Shown piece by piece: positions 17,160 to 26,510 of a stretch of DNA of 64,000 nucleotides. The stretch covers positions 29,069 to 93,068 of the forward strand of contig NZ_QNUF01000021.1 in NCBI RefSeq assembly GCF_003385455.1, read 5' to 3'. Under the pieces are notes generated by a model. That model worked only from the letters and a program-made list of their open reading frames with translations, did not search any database and was not told the DNA's origin. Source of the DNA: Chryseobacterium rhizosphaerae. Its GTDB lineage: Bacteria; Bacteroidota; Bacteroidia; Flavobacteriales; Weeksellaceae. Positions within the stretch are counted from its first letter, which is position 1. Every line of letters starts with the position of its first letter. The translations under genes and the position numbers were made by a program.

Positions 17160-17344
17160 CAAAGTATTATAATAATGATAGTTTTAGTTTTTTGGATTCA
17201 TTGGTTTTGTTCGTTGTGTAAAAATTCAGAATTGGATTTATGCAGCAAAACTGACCATTCATGGTTTTATGGTAAAATGTCATCTTCTATCTGAGCCAAA
17301 ATTCCTTTCTCTCTTGTACATTTGTTATGATAAACAGAATGAAT

Positions 17345-18091
17345 ATGATACAGATTGCAGTTTTTAGTGATGTGCATGGAAATCTTCCTGCGTTGGATTC
17401 GGTGTTAGAGGATATAGAGAAAAGGGGAATCCGTCAAAAATTCTGTTTGGGAGATCTTGTAGATTTTGCTCCCTGGGGAAATGAAGTTACTGAAAAAATT
17501 AAAGACCTGAATATTCCCTGTCTAATGGGGAACCATGACGAAAGAATTGCTTTCGATATTCCTGTAGTTCCCTTATCTAAGCATACCGAAGAAGAAACTT
17601 TTGCCCGTTTCGTTGCAATTGATCACTCTAAAAAATACATTACGGAATCAAATAAGAAGTTTCTTTCTGAGCTCCCTTTTCATTTGCAGTTAAATTATAA
17701 GATAGGGGAGAAGCACTGGAATATTCAACTTGTGCACTCAAGTTTATCGAGTAATGACACTTATCTGTATGAATCTGAAAGCGATGAGGTTTTTATAAAA
17801 ATGTTGGAAGAATCCAGATCTGATGTTATTGTAATGGGACATACCCATTTATCATTTAAAAAACAGTTTGAAAATAATAGCTGGGCTCTTAATTGTGGAT
17901 CTGTAGGGCGCTCTAAGGAAGAGAACAGATTAGCTTCCTATTTAATTTTAACTTTGGATGAAGAAAAGATTATTCCGGAGATCATACAACTCAGCTATCC
18001 GCTTGATGAAACAGCCCGCCGGATTGAAGAAAGTGAAATTCCGGATTATTATGCCTCATTTCTAAGAAATGAACAGGTATCAATGTCTTAA
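17345..18091 (+). CDS. Metallophosphoesterase (YfcE/serine-threonine phosphatase-like)
   Basis: This protein of about 248 residues has all calcineurin-like motifs: SDVHGNLPAL, GDLVDFAPWG, GNHDE, VHSSLS and GHTHLSF. It hydrolyses phosphoesters with two divalent metals in the cytosol; the substrate is unknown. ATGs at 17327, 17339 and 17345 are in frame. A TACATTTG box at 17317-17324 would place the transcript start near 17331, so one of the two later starts is likely; 17345 begins directly at the fold (MIQIAVFSDVHGN). It is transcribed alone. Confidence 0.82.
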   Translation: MIQIAVFSDVHGNLPALDSVLEDIEKRGIRQKFCLGDLVDFAPWGNEVTEKIKDLNIPCLMGNHDERIAFDIPVVPLSKHTEEETFARFVAIDHSKKYITESNKKFLSELPFHLQLNYKIGEKHWNIQLVHSSLSSNDTYLYESESDEVFIKMLEESRSDVIVMGHTHLSFKKQFENNSWALNCGSVGRSKEENRLASYLILTLDEEKIIPEIIQLSYPLDETARRIEESEIPDYYASFLRNEQVSMS

Positions 18092-18305
18092 TTTTTTTTG
18101 AATATACAGTGTATAGTTCTGAGAAGAACCACATTTCTTTTGTGCTATTGAGACATTCCCGGTTCATAAAAGGGATAATAAAATTTTATAGATTGAAAAT
18201 ATTGGATTTTACTGAGTTTTTTTGGAACTGTCAAGTAAAGATTAATTGTGTTTTTAATGTCTGATTTACAGTGTTTTGTAATTATTCGAACTTTGATTTG
18301 CAGGG

Positions 18306-18347
18306 AGTCGAACTTATTTTTTTATTAAAATCAGTTCGACTTTTTTT
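18306..18347 (+). terminator. Terminator after the metallophosphoesterase gene
   Basis: AGTCGAACT (18306-18314) and AGTTCGACT (18333-18341) form a perfect 9-bp stem followed by T7. The remainder of the 316-base gap (18092-18407) holds no gene. Confidence 0.8.
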
Positions 18348-18407
18348 ATTCGGTCTTTTCTGAAAATACTCTGAAGGATATTTGTGTCAAATTAAAATTT
18401 AGAAATC

Positions 18408-19343
18408 ATGAAAAAAACAAGCTTTTTTATTTTTTTACTATTATCAGTATTTTGTATGTCACAATTACACAAAGGAAAAATAGACACTTTGCTTACTCCG
18501 GAAATTGGCGGAATAAAACAAGCTATAGATATTAAGACAGATGACTCCGGGAAACCTATACTGCTCTTTTTATCAGGAGGACCCGGAAGCTCAATGCGGA
18601 AAAATGCAAATTCTTTTACCGACCTTTTAAAAAACAGTTTCACTATTGTTCAATGGGATCAGAGAGATGCCGGAAAAACGCTGGAATTAAATCCTTCACC
18701 AGTCCAGCCTTCCGTTGAATTGATGGGGAAAGATACTTATCAGGTTATCAATTTCCTGAGAAAAGAATTAAAACAGGAGAAAATATATCTGTTAGGAAGC
18801 TCATGGGGGAACGCTTTAGGTTTCTACATCGTCAGAAATCATCCTGAACTGTTGCATGCTTATTTTGCGGTAAATCCTGTTGTAAGCCAGTTAGCAAGTG
18901 AGAAAGAATTGCTTCAGATTTTAAAAGATCATTTTAAAGAAGATCCTGTTGCCACTAAAGAGCTAGGAAGTGTACATATTCCATTCACGGTAGATGAGGA
19001 CCTGTTTTATTTAAGAAAATGGCTCTTTTACAAAGACGGAAAACAATATGTAACCGGTGAGGATTTCAAAAAAGGATTTCTTCAATGGTCAAAAACCTGG
19101 TCACCTGCATGGAATGAAGTGATGAATATTGACCTGCCCAAGACGTTAAAAAAAGTGGATTGTCCTATTTATTTCTTTGTGGGTAAAAACGATGTTCAAA
19201 CTTCCACGAGAATTACAACTGACTATTTTAGAAAAGTAAAAGCACCCCGAAAAGATCTATTTTTATTCGAAAATTCAGGACATCAGATACATAAAGATGA
19301 ACCGGAAAAATTTCAGAATACAATCATTCATGTATTAAAGTAA
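18408..19343 (+). CDS. Exported alpha/beta hydrolase (proline iminopeptidase-like)
   Basis: This 311-residue protein has a signal peptide (MKKTSFFIFLLLSVFCMSQ). The hydrolase core shows the oxyanion strand LFLSGGPGSSMRK, a DQRDAGKT loop, the nucleophile elbow LLGSSWGNALG, an Asp in FVGKNDVQTS and the catalytic His in ENSGHQIHKDEP. The GGPG and WDQRDAGK segments are typical of proline iminopeptidase-type serine hydrolases. It would act in the periplasm on an unknown peptide or ester. It is monocistronic between two intergenic gaps. Confidence 0.83.
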   Translation: MKKTSFFIFLLLSVFCMSQLHKGKIDTLLTPEIGGIKQAIDIKTDDSGKPILLFLSGGPGSSMRKNANSFTDLLKNSFTIVQWDQRDAGKTLELNPSPVQPSVELMGKDTYQVINFLRKELKQEKIYLLGSSWGNALGFYIVRNHPELLHAYFAVNPVVSQLASEKELLQILKDHFKEDPVATKELGSVHIPFTVDEDLFYLRKWLFYKDGKQYVTGEDFKKGFLQWSKTWSPAWNEVMNIDLPKTLKKVDCPIYFFVGKNDVQTSTRITTDYFRKVKAPRKDLFLFENSGHQIHKDEPEKFQNTIIHVLK

Positions 19344-19564
19344 TCAAAATTTTAGAGGAAAGTTGAAGGGCGGAAGATGGGAGAGTGAAGCTTATAGTTG
19401 CTATTGAATAGATTACGTATTGCTGTTATCGGGTTAAGTAATTTAAATGATCAGTAAAATCAATAAAGTCAGTTATTATTGTTTAGAAAGCATATTAGCT
19501 TCTCTCTTCCAATTTCAAGCTTCCTGATATTATTAAAATAGTAATTAGTATTATAATTATTTTG

Positions 19565-19572
19565 TACTTTTG
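19565..19572 (+). promoter_or_regulatory. Candidate -7 element of the lysR gene
   Basis: TACTTTTG fits TAnnTTTG and lies 25 bases before the ATG at 19598. No TTG is seen at the usual spacing upstream. Confidence 0.4.
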
Positions 19573-19597
19573 CATCAGAATATTAATAGATTAAATT

Positions 19598-20497
19598 ATG
19601 GTCAATTTAGAATGGTATCGTACTTTTAAGGCGATCTATAAAACCGGGACATTGACTGGGGCAGCTGATGCTTTATTCATTTCACAGCCAGGGGTGAGTT
19701 TACATTTAAGTTCACTGGAAGCTTATGTGGGATATAAATTGTTTGACAGAACGGGTAGGAAGATGATTCCAACAGAGCGTGGTAAAGTATTATTCAACGC
19801 AGTTGCTGAGCCTATTACCAAACTGGAAGATGTAGAGAAAAATTTTCAGAAATCTACGGAAAAACATACTCCGACCATCAGTGTGGGAATGTGTTTTGAA
19901 ACTTTTCAGACGACTTTGGAGCAATATGTTTCTTCTTTGCCTTTTAATCTGATCATCAGCTTTGGAGAATATCCGGAAATGCTTGACCAGCTGGATAAAG
20001 GAATATTAGATCTTATCATCACTCCTAAAAAAGGATCTTCTCCTAATATAGAACATGAGGCTTTTTCTTCTGAACAAATTGTTTTGGTAGGGGGGAAAGA
20101 GGTCGATACAGATAGTTTTAAAAAGATTTTGAAAACAAAGGATGGGGAACAGATAGAAGAGTGGCTGAAAAAAGAAAAATGGTATGGAACCACGGGAGAT
20201 ATGGAACATCTATTCCAGTTCTGGACATTGAACTTTGGACATAAGCCAAATTTTCGCCCGAATTTCATTGTTCCGAATTTAAATTCAATCATCCGTTGTC
20301 TGAAAGGAGGAGCCGGGTTAGCGGTTATTCCTGATTTTTTATGTAAGAATGAAATTGAGAGCGGAGATGTAAAACTTATTTGGGAAGGGAAGAAAAAGCT
20401 GGAAAATACCCTCTATTTCGGATGCAGAAAAAAGACTAACTATCAATCGGAAATAGAACATATTAAAGGACTATTCCGCAAGATGATGGGTAAGTAA
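19598..20497 (+). CDS. LysR-family transcriptional regulator
   Basis: This 299-residue protein has the LysR winged helix at residues 1-60 (YKTGTLTGAADALFISQPGVS as recognition region, followed by LFDRTGRKMIPTERG). A periplasmic-binding-like effector domain of about 200 residues follows (GILDLIITPKKG, LKGGAGLAVIPDFLC). It regulates unknown targets in response to a small ligand. It ends 26 bases inside the convergent acetyltransferase gene. No divergent neighbour is present on its upstream side, so the target cannot be guessed from context. Confidence 0.87.
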   Translation: MVNLEWYRTFKAIYKTGTLTGAADALFISQPGVSLHLSSLEAYVGYKLFDRTGRKMIPTERGKVLFNAVAEPITKLEDVEKNFQKSTEKHTPTISVGMCFETFQTTLEQYVSSLPFNLIISFGEYPEMLDQLDKGILDLIITPKKGSSPNIEHEAFSSEQIVLVGGKEVDTDSFKKILKTKDGEQIEEWLKKEKWYGTTGDMEHLFQFWTLNFGHKPNFRPNFIVPNLNSIIRCLKGGAGLAVIPDFLCKNEIESGDVKLIWEGKKKLENTLYFGCRKKTNYQSEIEHIKGLFRKMMGK

Positions 20498-20938
20498 AAT
20501 CATATCCCGCATTTGTAATCCGTTTTCATAAATAGGATCAGGATAATTTTCAATAAAGAAATCCTTGAGAATACCCTTTTTGATGAACCCGTTTTTCTCA
20601 TAAAATCTGATCTGTTGGAAGCCTGTATCCGAGGTTCCAACAGTCAGCGTTTTATAGGGATATTCTTTTGCAATTTCTTTCGCCTTATTTATCAAAATAC
20701 TTCCGATTCCTTTGTTTCTATAAGGGTCTATAACAGCAATATTTTTAATTTCCAGTTCGGTATCACTGTTTTTGTACAATGCCATAACAGCAACATCCTG
20801 CAGGCCGTCCTGTAAAAGATAGATGTCAGAGTTGAAAATATATCGGTCAATAGCTTCTACAGTTTCATCTGCTAATAAAAGCAGCTTATAGGGAATTTCC
20901 GAACCTGATTCAATGCGGGTGAAAGTGAAATTTTCCAT
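20471..20938 (-). CDS. GNAT-family N-acetyltransferase
   Basis: This 155-residue acetyl-CoA-dependent acetyltransferase has the GNAT core: LEIKNIAVIDPYRNKGIGSILINKA (the acetyl-CoA pyrophosphate loop is RNKGIGS), then FYEKNGFIKKG near the end. The acceptor substrate is unknown. It overlaps by one base the upstream GNAT gene, forming a two-gene operon, and overlaps the end of the LysR gene tail-to-tail. Confidence 0.85.
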   Translation of the reverse strand: MENFTFTRIESGSEIPYKLLLLADETVEAIDRYIFNSDIYLLQDGLQDVAVMALYKNSDTELEIKNIAVIDPYRNKGIGSILINKAKEIAKEYPYKTLTVGTSDTGFQQIRFYEKNGFIKKGILKDFFIENYPDPIYENGLQMRDMILLTHHLAE

Positions 20939-21372
20939 TACAAACTCATATGAATAATTGGATACTCCTTTCCTGAACCATCTTTTTCTGATCTTCCTAC
21001 TGGTTGGAAACCCATCTTCTCATAAAATCCAATGGCTTGGGGATTCTGTTCGTTAACATCTACTTTGGTAAGGCCTGTTTTCTCTTTCATGAATTGATAA
21101 AGAACCTTTCCATAGCCTTTCCCACGGACTTCATTATGGATGAAAAGCATTTCCAAATTACCTTCAGCAACAGATGAAAACCCTTTACTTTCACCATTTT
21201 CAATAATTAAATAGACCTCCAGGTTGGGTAGATAGTCCCTTGGAATGGCTTCTTTGAAATACGTAAAATCTTCTTCAGAAAGAAAATCGTGGGTAGCCTT
21301 TACAGCAGATTCCCATATTTCCATGATTTTCGGATAATCTTCGGAAGTGGCAAGCCTTATTTGATGTGACAT
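20938..21372 (-). CDS. GNAT-family N-acetyltransferase
   Basis: This 144-residue GNAT protein has LEMLFIHNEVRGKGYGKVLY (acetyl-CoA loop RGKGYGK), KVDVNEQNPQAIGFYEKMGF and a final strand. The layout is that of YjdJ/PA4866-type small acetyltransferases acting on small molecules or protein N-termini. It is the first gene of a two-gene GNAT operon. It differs clearly from its neighbour, so it is not a recent duplication. Confidence 0.85.
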   Translation of the reverse strand: MSHQIRLATSEDYPKIMEIWESAVKATHDFLSEEDFTYFKEAIPRDYLPNLEVYLIIENGESKGFSSVAEGNLEMLFIHNEVRGKGYGKVLYQFMKEKTGLTKVDVNEQNPQAIGFYEKMGFQPVGRSEKDGSGKEYPIIHMSL

Positions 21373-21424
21373 GATTTAAAATTTAGGCAAAAATAGAAAA
21401 TTAGAAGTTAGGAAAAAGAGTTTA

Positions 21425-22302
21425 TAATGTGTTGGAAAAACGCAAAGACGCAAAGATTTAATAAGCAGGACTGTTTTTAAGGCGCAAGAAAATCAAAGAT
21501 TTTCAGTAAGTCTCATCAAATAGAATATTGTGGTCTTATGTTAGCAGCATTCCATTTTATTGGAGATAAAATCTTTGCGTCTTATGGCGTAGAGTATGAA
21601 AAGCCCTTTGCGTCTTTGCGTTTCCAACATTAAATGAATTTTTTATGTTATAATGTGTTGGAAAAACGCAAAGACGCAAAGATTTAATAAGCAGGACTGT
21701 TTTTAAAGCGCAAGAAAATCAAAGATTTTCAGTAAGTCGTATTAAATAGGATATTGCAGTTTTAGATTTGCAGCATTCTATTTTATCGGAGATAAAATCT
21801 TTGTGTCTTATGGCGTAGGGTATGTAAAAACCTTTGCGTCTTTGCGTTTCCAACATTAAATGAATTTTTTATGTTGTAATGTGTTGGAAAAACGCAAAGA
21901 TTTAATAAGCAGGACTGTTTTTAAAGCGCAAGAAAATCAAAGATTTTCAGTAAGTCGTATCAAATAGGATATTGCAGTTTTAGATTTGCAGCATTCTATT
22001 TTATCGGAGATAAAATCTTTGCGTCTTATGGCGTAGAGTATGAAAAGCCCTTTGCGTCTTTGCGTTTCCAATATTAAATGAATTTTTTATGTTATAATGT
22101 GTTGGAAAAACGCAAAGACGCAAAGAAGTTTCATTATAAACAGTTTTTAAGGCGCAAGAAAATCAAAGATTTTCAGTAAGTCTTATCAAGTAGAATATTG
22201 CAGTTTTAGATTAGCAGCATTCCATTTTATCGGAGATAAAATCTTTGCGTCTTATGGCATAAAGTATGAAAAACCCTTTGCGTCTTTGCGTTTTTCCAAC
22301 CC
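21425..22302. repeat. Tandem array of four ~220-bp palindromic intergenic repeats
   Basis: Units start at 21425, 21651, 21877 and 22095 (spacings 226, 226, 218). Each begins TAATGTGTTGGAAAAACGCA and ends CTTTGCGTCTTTGCGTTTCC-AAC, so outer ends are inverted repeats. Inner AAAATCTTTGCGTCTTATGG and CAAGAAAATCAAAGATTTTC arms form further hairpins. Unit 3 lacks 8 bases (one GACGCAAA), and units differ by scattered substitutions. No open frame is conserved across units. This is a REP/MITE-like non-coding element. The array fills most of the 1,075-base gap 21373-22447; nothing else was seen there. Confidence 0.85.
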
Positions 22303-22447
22303 TTTATGATCTCAAAAAATAATGCTTAAAAAAGCCTATTAAATAACATTTTTTTAACAAAACCAGTAAAAATGGTAGGTGAAAATTTCAAATTTTTATT
22401 GCAAATTTGTTTAATCACTTTATATTAAAAATTAAAACTAAGAGTTT

Positions 22448-23323
22448 ATGCAAAAGAAAACCTACACAGGGCAACCTGTAGTAACCTTACATAATGGGAT
22501 AGATATTCCTGCTTTAGGATTTGGAGTATGGCAGATGGAAGACTTGAAGGAATGTGAAAATGCAGTCATTAAAGCTATTCAGACAGGGTACAGAATGATT
22601 GATACAGCCGCCATTTATCAGAATGAAACTGCGGTGGGAGCTGCTGTGAAAAATAGCGGAATCAACAGAGATGAGCTGTTTATCACTTCAAAGGTTTGGG
22701 TTCAGGATCATGGGTATGAAAAAACAAAGAGTGCATTTCAGAGAACCTTAAACCGATTACAGATGGACTACCTTGATATGTATCTTGTACATTGGCCTTA
22801 CGGGGATTTTTTAGGAACCTGGAAAGCTTTGGAGGAATTGTATCAGGAAGGAAAGATTAAGGCAATAGGAGTTTGTAATTTTACTATCGAGAAACTGGAA
22901 GAACTGAAAGCTCATTCAAGTGTTTTACCGGTGATTAATCAGATTGAACTCCACCCTGTTTTCCAGCAGAAAGAATTACAGGTTTACGACAGAGAAAATA
23001 ACATCATCACACAGCCATGGAGCCCACTTGGAAACGGAAACGCCAATCTTTTGAACAATGCTGAATTAAAGACTATTGCCGAAAAATATGGTAAAACTGT
23101 AGCTCAGGTTATTTTGAGATGGCATTTACAGGAAGGTTTTGTGGTTATCCCGAAATCTGTAACTCCGTCAAGAATTGAAGAAAACTTTAATGTATTCGAC
23201 TTCGAACTGACAGAAGATGAAATGAATGTTGTCCGTTCTTTGGATACAGGAAAAAGACTGTTTTTTGATCCGAAAGATCCGGAATGGGAACAGAAGATGC
23301 TGAATGCTGTAGCAGATATTTAG
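22448..23323 (+). CDS. Aldo/keto reductase (2,5-diketogluconate reductase type)
   Basis: This 291-residue TIM-barrel NADPH oxidoreductase has GFGVWQMED, the catalytic Asp/Tyr in MIDTAAIYQNE, Lys in FITSKVWVQDHG, and His in YLVHWPYGD. The cofactor motif is VVIPKSVTPSRIEENFNVFD. It matches AKR5-type reductases that act on aldehydes and dicarbonyls such as methylglyoxal. It stands alone after the repeat array. It differs from the aldo/keto reductase at 13381-14364, which belongs to another AKR subfamily. Confidence 0.88.
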   Translation: MQKKTYTGQPVVTLHNGIDIPALGFGVWQMEDLKECENAVIKAIQTGYRMIDTAAIYQNETAVGAAVKNSGINRDELFITSKVWVQDHGYEKTKSAFQRTLNRLQMDYLDMYLVHWPYGDFLGTWKALEELYQEGKIKAIGVCNFTIEKLEELKAHSSVLPVINQIELHPVFQQKELQVYDRENNIITQPWSPLGNGNANLLNNAELKTIAEKYGKTVAQVILRWHLQEGFVVIPKSVTPSRIEENFNVFDFELTEDEMNVVRSLDTGKRLFFDPKDPEWEQKMLNAVADI

Positions 23324-23337
23324 TAATAAAAAATTGA

Positions 23338-23410
23338 AATAATCCCGCAGATTTCACAAATTTTTACAGATCAAAAGGTCTGTATCTCCCGTGAAATCTG
23401 TGGGATTATT
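23338..23410. repeat. Large imperfect palindrome (AATAATCCC...GGGATTATT)
   Basis: AATAATCCCGCAGATTTCAC and GTGAAATCTGTGGGATTATT are nearly complementary over 20 bases with an internal loop of about 33 bases that itself contains CAGATC/GGTCTG-type arms. A related fragment occurs at 4451-4471. It may act as a bidirectional terminator or be another dispersed intergenic repeat. Confidence 0.6.
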
Positions 23411-23498
23411 ATTAAAAATCATCTTTGTGAGCAATGTCATATTCGTTTAATCATGAGTATTGTCTGCTTATCCGTAACTTCTAATAAAAATAATCCTT

Positions 23499-24560
23499 AT
23501 GTTTTGGCCGGATACAATCAGTAAAAAATTAGGGGTAAAATATCCTGTAATTCAGGCTCCAATGTTTGGAGTAAGTACATCACAGATGGTTACAGCAGCA
23601 GCAAAAGCAGATTGTCTGGGCTCTCTGGCGTTGGCTGATCTTTCAGCCGATCAGTCTATAGAGCTGATCAGAGAAACCCGAAAGCTTACCGATAAGCCTT
23701 TTGCGGCAAATATTTTTGTACACTCTATTCCAGAAATCACAGCAGAGCTAAAAACGAAATTTGTCAAAGCCAAACAGTTTATAGAACAGTTGGCTCTAGA
23801 GAATCATATTGAAGTCAGCCTTCCGGATCTTGAAGCTATTCAATTACATACTTATCATGAACAAATAGATGCTATAATAGCTGAAAAATGCAGGATTCTA
23901 AGCTTTACTTTTGGAAATTTAGATGATACAAGTATTCAGAAATTAAAAGAAAACGGGCTAACCCTTATTGGCACCTGTACTTCTGTAGAAGAAGCTTTGG
24001 CTCTTGAGAGATCAGGAATTGATATGATCTGTGTGCAGGGGATAGAAGCAGGAGGGCATAGAGGAAGTTTTGATGCAGATGATATTCCCAAGATTGGAGG
24101 CTTATCTCTATTGTCACAGGTTTATGATCATGTGAATGTTCCATTGATTTATGCAGGGGGAATTTATAATGCTAAAACAGTACAGGCAATAAAGGATTTG
24201 GGAGCACAGGGTTTCCAGGTAGGTAATCTTTTACTGGCATCTAAAGAAAGTGCTTTGCTCCCTTTTGAAAAAGAAAGGCTTAAAAAGGTGAGAGAAGATG
24301 AGATTATTTTAACGAAAAGTTTTTCAGGAAGATATGCCAGAGGGGTTAAAAATAAATACATTGAAGTTCTTGAAAATTCAGAATATATTTTACCTTATCC
24401 ATATCAAAACAAACTGACCAATCAGCTGCGTAAAGTTGCAAAGTCTTTACAGAATTCAGATTTCCTGGGACTTTGGGTAGGGCAGTCTATTCATAAGTAC
24501 AGTGAGCTTTCTACAGAAGAAATCCTGAGGAATCTCATTATTCAAACAGAGGTGAAGTAG
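23499..24560 (+). CDS. Nitronate monooxygenase (2-nitropropane dioxygenase family)
   Basis: This 353-residue FMN-dependent TIM-barrel enzyme oxidises alkyl nitronates. It shows KYPVIQAPMFGVSTSQMVTA at the N-terminus, GTCTSVEEAL, QGIEAGGHRGSF (with the catalytic His of the GGH motif), YAGGIYNAKTV and a phosphate-binding GFQVGN loop. It is cytosolic and protects against toxic nitronates. It is monocistronic; a small lipoprotein gene follows 48 bases later in the same direction. Confidence 0.87.
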   Translation: MFWPDTISKKLGVKYPVIQAPMFGVSTSQMVTAAAKADCLGSLALADLSADQSIELIRETRKLTDKPFAANIFVHSIPEITAELKTKFVKAKQFIEQLALENHIEVSLPDLEAIQLHTYHEQIDAIIAEKCRILSFTFGNLDDTSIQKLKENGLTLIGTCTSVEEALALERSGIDMICVQGIEAGGHRGSFDADDIPKIGGLSLLSQVYDHVNVPLIYAGGIYNAKTVQAIKDLGAQGFQVGNLLLASKESALLPFEKERLKKVREDEIILTKSFSGRYARGVKNKYIEVLENSEYILPYPYQNKLTNQLRKVAKSLQNSDFLGLWVGQSIHKYSELSTEEILRNLIIQTEVK

Positions 24561-24608
24561 AAATAAAAGCTTTATCTTCGGGCCTTAAATATAATTGTAG
24601 GCTTAATA

Positions 24609-25058
24609 ATGAAAAAAATATTTCTATCATTTACTGTATTTTCAGTAATAGGATCATGCAGTACTGATAATGATAATAATAACGAACAGGAGATATCTCC
24701 TATCATTGGAACATGGAATCAGTATAAAGGTGAAGAACATACTTCATTCAACAATAAAGTAAAAGTTCATTATCCGGAAGGTTGTGAGTCGGAAAATACT
24801 TTTGAGTTTAATCAGACCCATTTGAATACAGTTGGGTATGCATTAAGTAAAGGAGTATGTGTTCCATCAGAAGCTTATAATACCCAGTATACCTATGATA
24901 AAACCAGTAAAAAACTCTGGTATAAAGATAATAACAGCAATGCTGTAATTGTGTCTAAACTCACTCCTACTGAAATGGTGACGGAAGACCGTACAGAAGA
25001 CCGAGATGATGATGGTGTAAAGGATCTTGTGATAAGATACTTTAGAAAAATCAAATAA
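24609..25058 (+). CDS. Lipocalin-like lipoprotein
   Basis: This 149-residue protein has a lipoprotein signal peptide with lipobox VIGSC (Cys17), then a low-complexity acidic linker (TDNDNNNEQE). A beta-rich domain starting IIGTWNQYKG follows. The GTW start, central Cys pair and terminal MVTEDRTEDRDDDGVKDLVI strand resemble the small lipocalin-like proteins common in flavobacteria. Function is unknown; it is probably a surface or periplasmic ligand binder. A strong terminator follows directly. Confidence 0.72.
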   Translation: MKKIFLSFTVFSVIGSCSTDNDNNNEQEISPIIGTWNQYKGEEHTSFNNKVKVHYPEGCESENTFEFNQTHLNTVGYALSKGVCVPSEAYNTQYTYDKTSKKLWYKDNNSNAVIVSKLTPTEMVTEDRTEDRDDDGVKDLVIRYFRKIK

Positions 25059-25063
25059 AAAAT

Positions 25064-25096
25064 AAAAAACCTTTCAGAACAACTGAAAGGTTTTTT
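25064..25096 (+). terminator. Terminator after the lipocalin-like gene
   Basis: CCTTTCAG (25070-25077) and CTGAAAGG (25083-25090), extended by A6/T6 arms, form a strong hairpin with loop AACAA and a T6 tail. Confidence 0.88.
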
Positions 25097-25166
25097 GTTT
25101 TATACAGAAATCTGAAATAAGCATTCTATTTTCAAATGGTCAGATAAGCTTATTTTCAAATTAAAA

Positions 25167-26504
25167 TTATTTTGTCAGATCCAGGCCGCCGAAATTTCCG
25201 GAGCTCATCATCAAATAAGCACCATTAGTCTTATCTAAAGTATTCCAGTAGGCATGAAGGTCTTCTGCATTGGTGAAAACCTTTAGATTTTCATTTTTAA
25301 ACTTTTCTTTAATGAATTCAGGAGAGATAGGTTCCATTCTTTTGATTTTCAATGCATCTTCAGAATAAAATACGATAGCTTCTTCCAATCCATCCATTGC
25401 ATGGTCATATTGCTCTAAAAAGGCAGGATTTAAGCTGGAATAAGTGTGAAGCTCAAGGAATCCGTATTTCTTTTCATTTTTAAATTGCTCTCTGAAGGCT
25501 TTTACCGCTGCTTTCACTTTACTTGGTGCATGGGCAAAGTCTTTATAAAGAGTTCCTTTATCTTCTCTTTCTACTTTTTCAAGACGTTTGGAAGCTCCTT
25601 TGAAGCTCATAATTGCATCATAGAAATCCTCATCCATAATTCCGAGTTGTCGGCAAATATGTCTTGCTCCTTCCATGTTTAGCAGGTTGTGTGCTCCAAA
25701 CACAGAAAGAGGAATGTCTCCCATTTCAGTTTTTAGATAAACCTTTCCGTTACTGATCTCATATTCAGGAGTTTTGTAAGGGATTTTTCTGAAATAGTTT
25801 TCAGCATTTTCCACTACTTTTACTACTTCCGGGTCTTCTTCGTTGTAAACCAATACTCCTCCGGCAGTAATGCTTGCCACAAATTTTCTGAACTGATCTA
25901 TATAGTCGTCAAAAGTTTTGAAAACATTGATATGGTCCCAGGCAATACCGCTCATTAAAGCGATATTCGGTTGGTATAATAAGAATTTTGAACGCAGATC
26001 AATAGGAGAGGATAGATATTCATCACCTTCCAGTACCATAAAATCATTATCCTGAGTCAGTTTTACCATACAGTCAAAACCTTCCAGCTGTGCTCCTACC
26101 ATGAAATCTACCTCCTTTTGATGGAAATTCAGAACATGGAGAATCATTGAGGTAATGGTTGTTTTACCATGTGAACCGGCAATCACCACTCTGGTTTTAT
26201 TTTTTGACTGTTCGTATAAAAATTCCGGATAAGAATATATCTTTAGACCCAATTCTTTTGCTCTTGCCAATTCAGGATTATCCTGATGCGCATGCATTCC
26301 CAGGATAACAGCATCAATATCCGAAGTTATTTTTTCCGGAAACCAGCCCATTTCCTGTGGCAGGAGTCCCTTTTTTTCCAATCTGGATTTTGAAGGCTCA
26401 AAAATAGCATCATCTGAACCTGTAACCTGATATCCTTTATCTTTTAGCGCAATAGCAAGATTATGCATAGCGCTTCCGCCAATGGCAATGAAGTGGGTTT
26501 TCAA
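25167..26504 (-). CDS. mpl: UDP-N-acetylmuramate:L-Ala-gamma-D-Glu-meso-DAP ligase-type Mur ligase
   Basis: This 445-residue Mur ligase recycles cell-wall tripeptide onto UDP-MurNAc. It has the N-terminal Rossmann motif HFIAIGGSAMHNLAIALKDKG, the ATP P-loop AGSHGKTTITSM, VLEGDEYLSSP, a MSGIAWDHINVF segment and the C-terminal domain with DFAHAPSKVKAAVKAF. The SAMHNLA variant of the first motif and the total length favour Mpl over MurC. It is cytosolic. It is the last gene of a Nudix-PlsC-lipoprotein-Mpl operon, 6 bases after the lipoprotein gene. Confidence 0.85.
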   Translation of the reverse strand: MKTHFIAIGGSAMHNLAIALKDKGYQVTGSDDAIFEPSKSRLEKKGLLPQEMGWFPEKITSDIDAVILGMHAHQDNPELARAKELGLKIYSYPEFLYEQSKNKTRVVIAGSHGKTTITSMILHVLNFHQKEVDFMVGAQLEGFDCMVKLTQDNDFMVLEGDEYLSSPIDLRSKFLLYQPNIALMSGIAWDHINVFKTFDDYIDQFRKFVASITAGGVLVYNEEDPEVVKVVENAENYFRKIPYKTPEYEISNGKVYLKTEMGDIPLSVFGAHNLLNMEGARHICRQLGIMDEDFYDAIMSFKGASKRLEKVEREDKGTLYKDFAHAPSKVKAAVKAFREQFKNEKKYGFLELHTYSSLNPAFLEQYDHAMDGLEEAIVFYSEDALKIKRMEPISPEFIKEKFKNENLKVFTNAEDLHAYWNTLDKTNGAYLMMSSGNFGGLDLTK

Positions 26505-26510
26505 TTGTAT

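Noticed and set aside
21425..22302. Regularly spaced repeats as a CRISPR array
   Set aside because: Units are about 220 bp, palindromic and repeated in full; there are no short repeats with unique spacers and no cas genes.
23338..23410. Palindrome as a riboswitch
   Set aside because: No conserved aptamer features; a related fragment elsewhere points to a dispersed repeat or terminator.
24164..24361. Antisense frame in the nitronate monooxygenase gene
   Set aside because: Short shadow frame without any signal.
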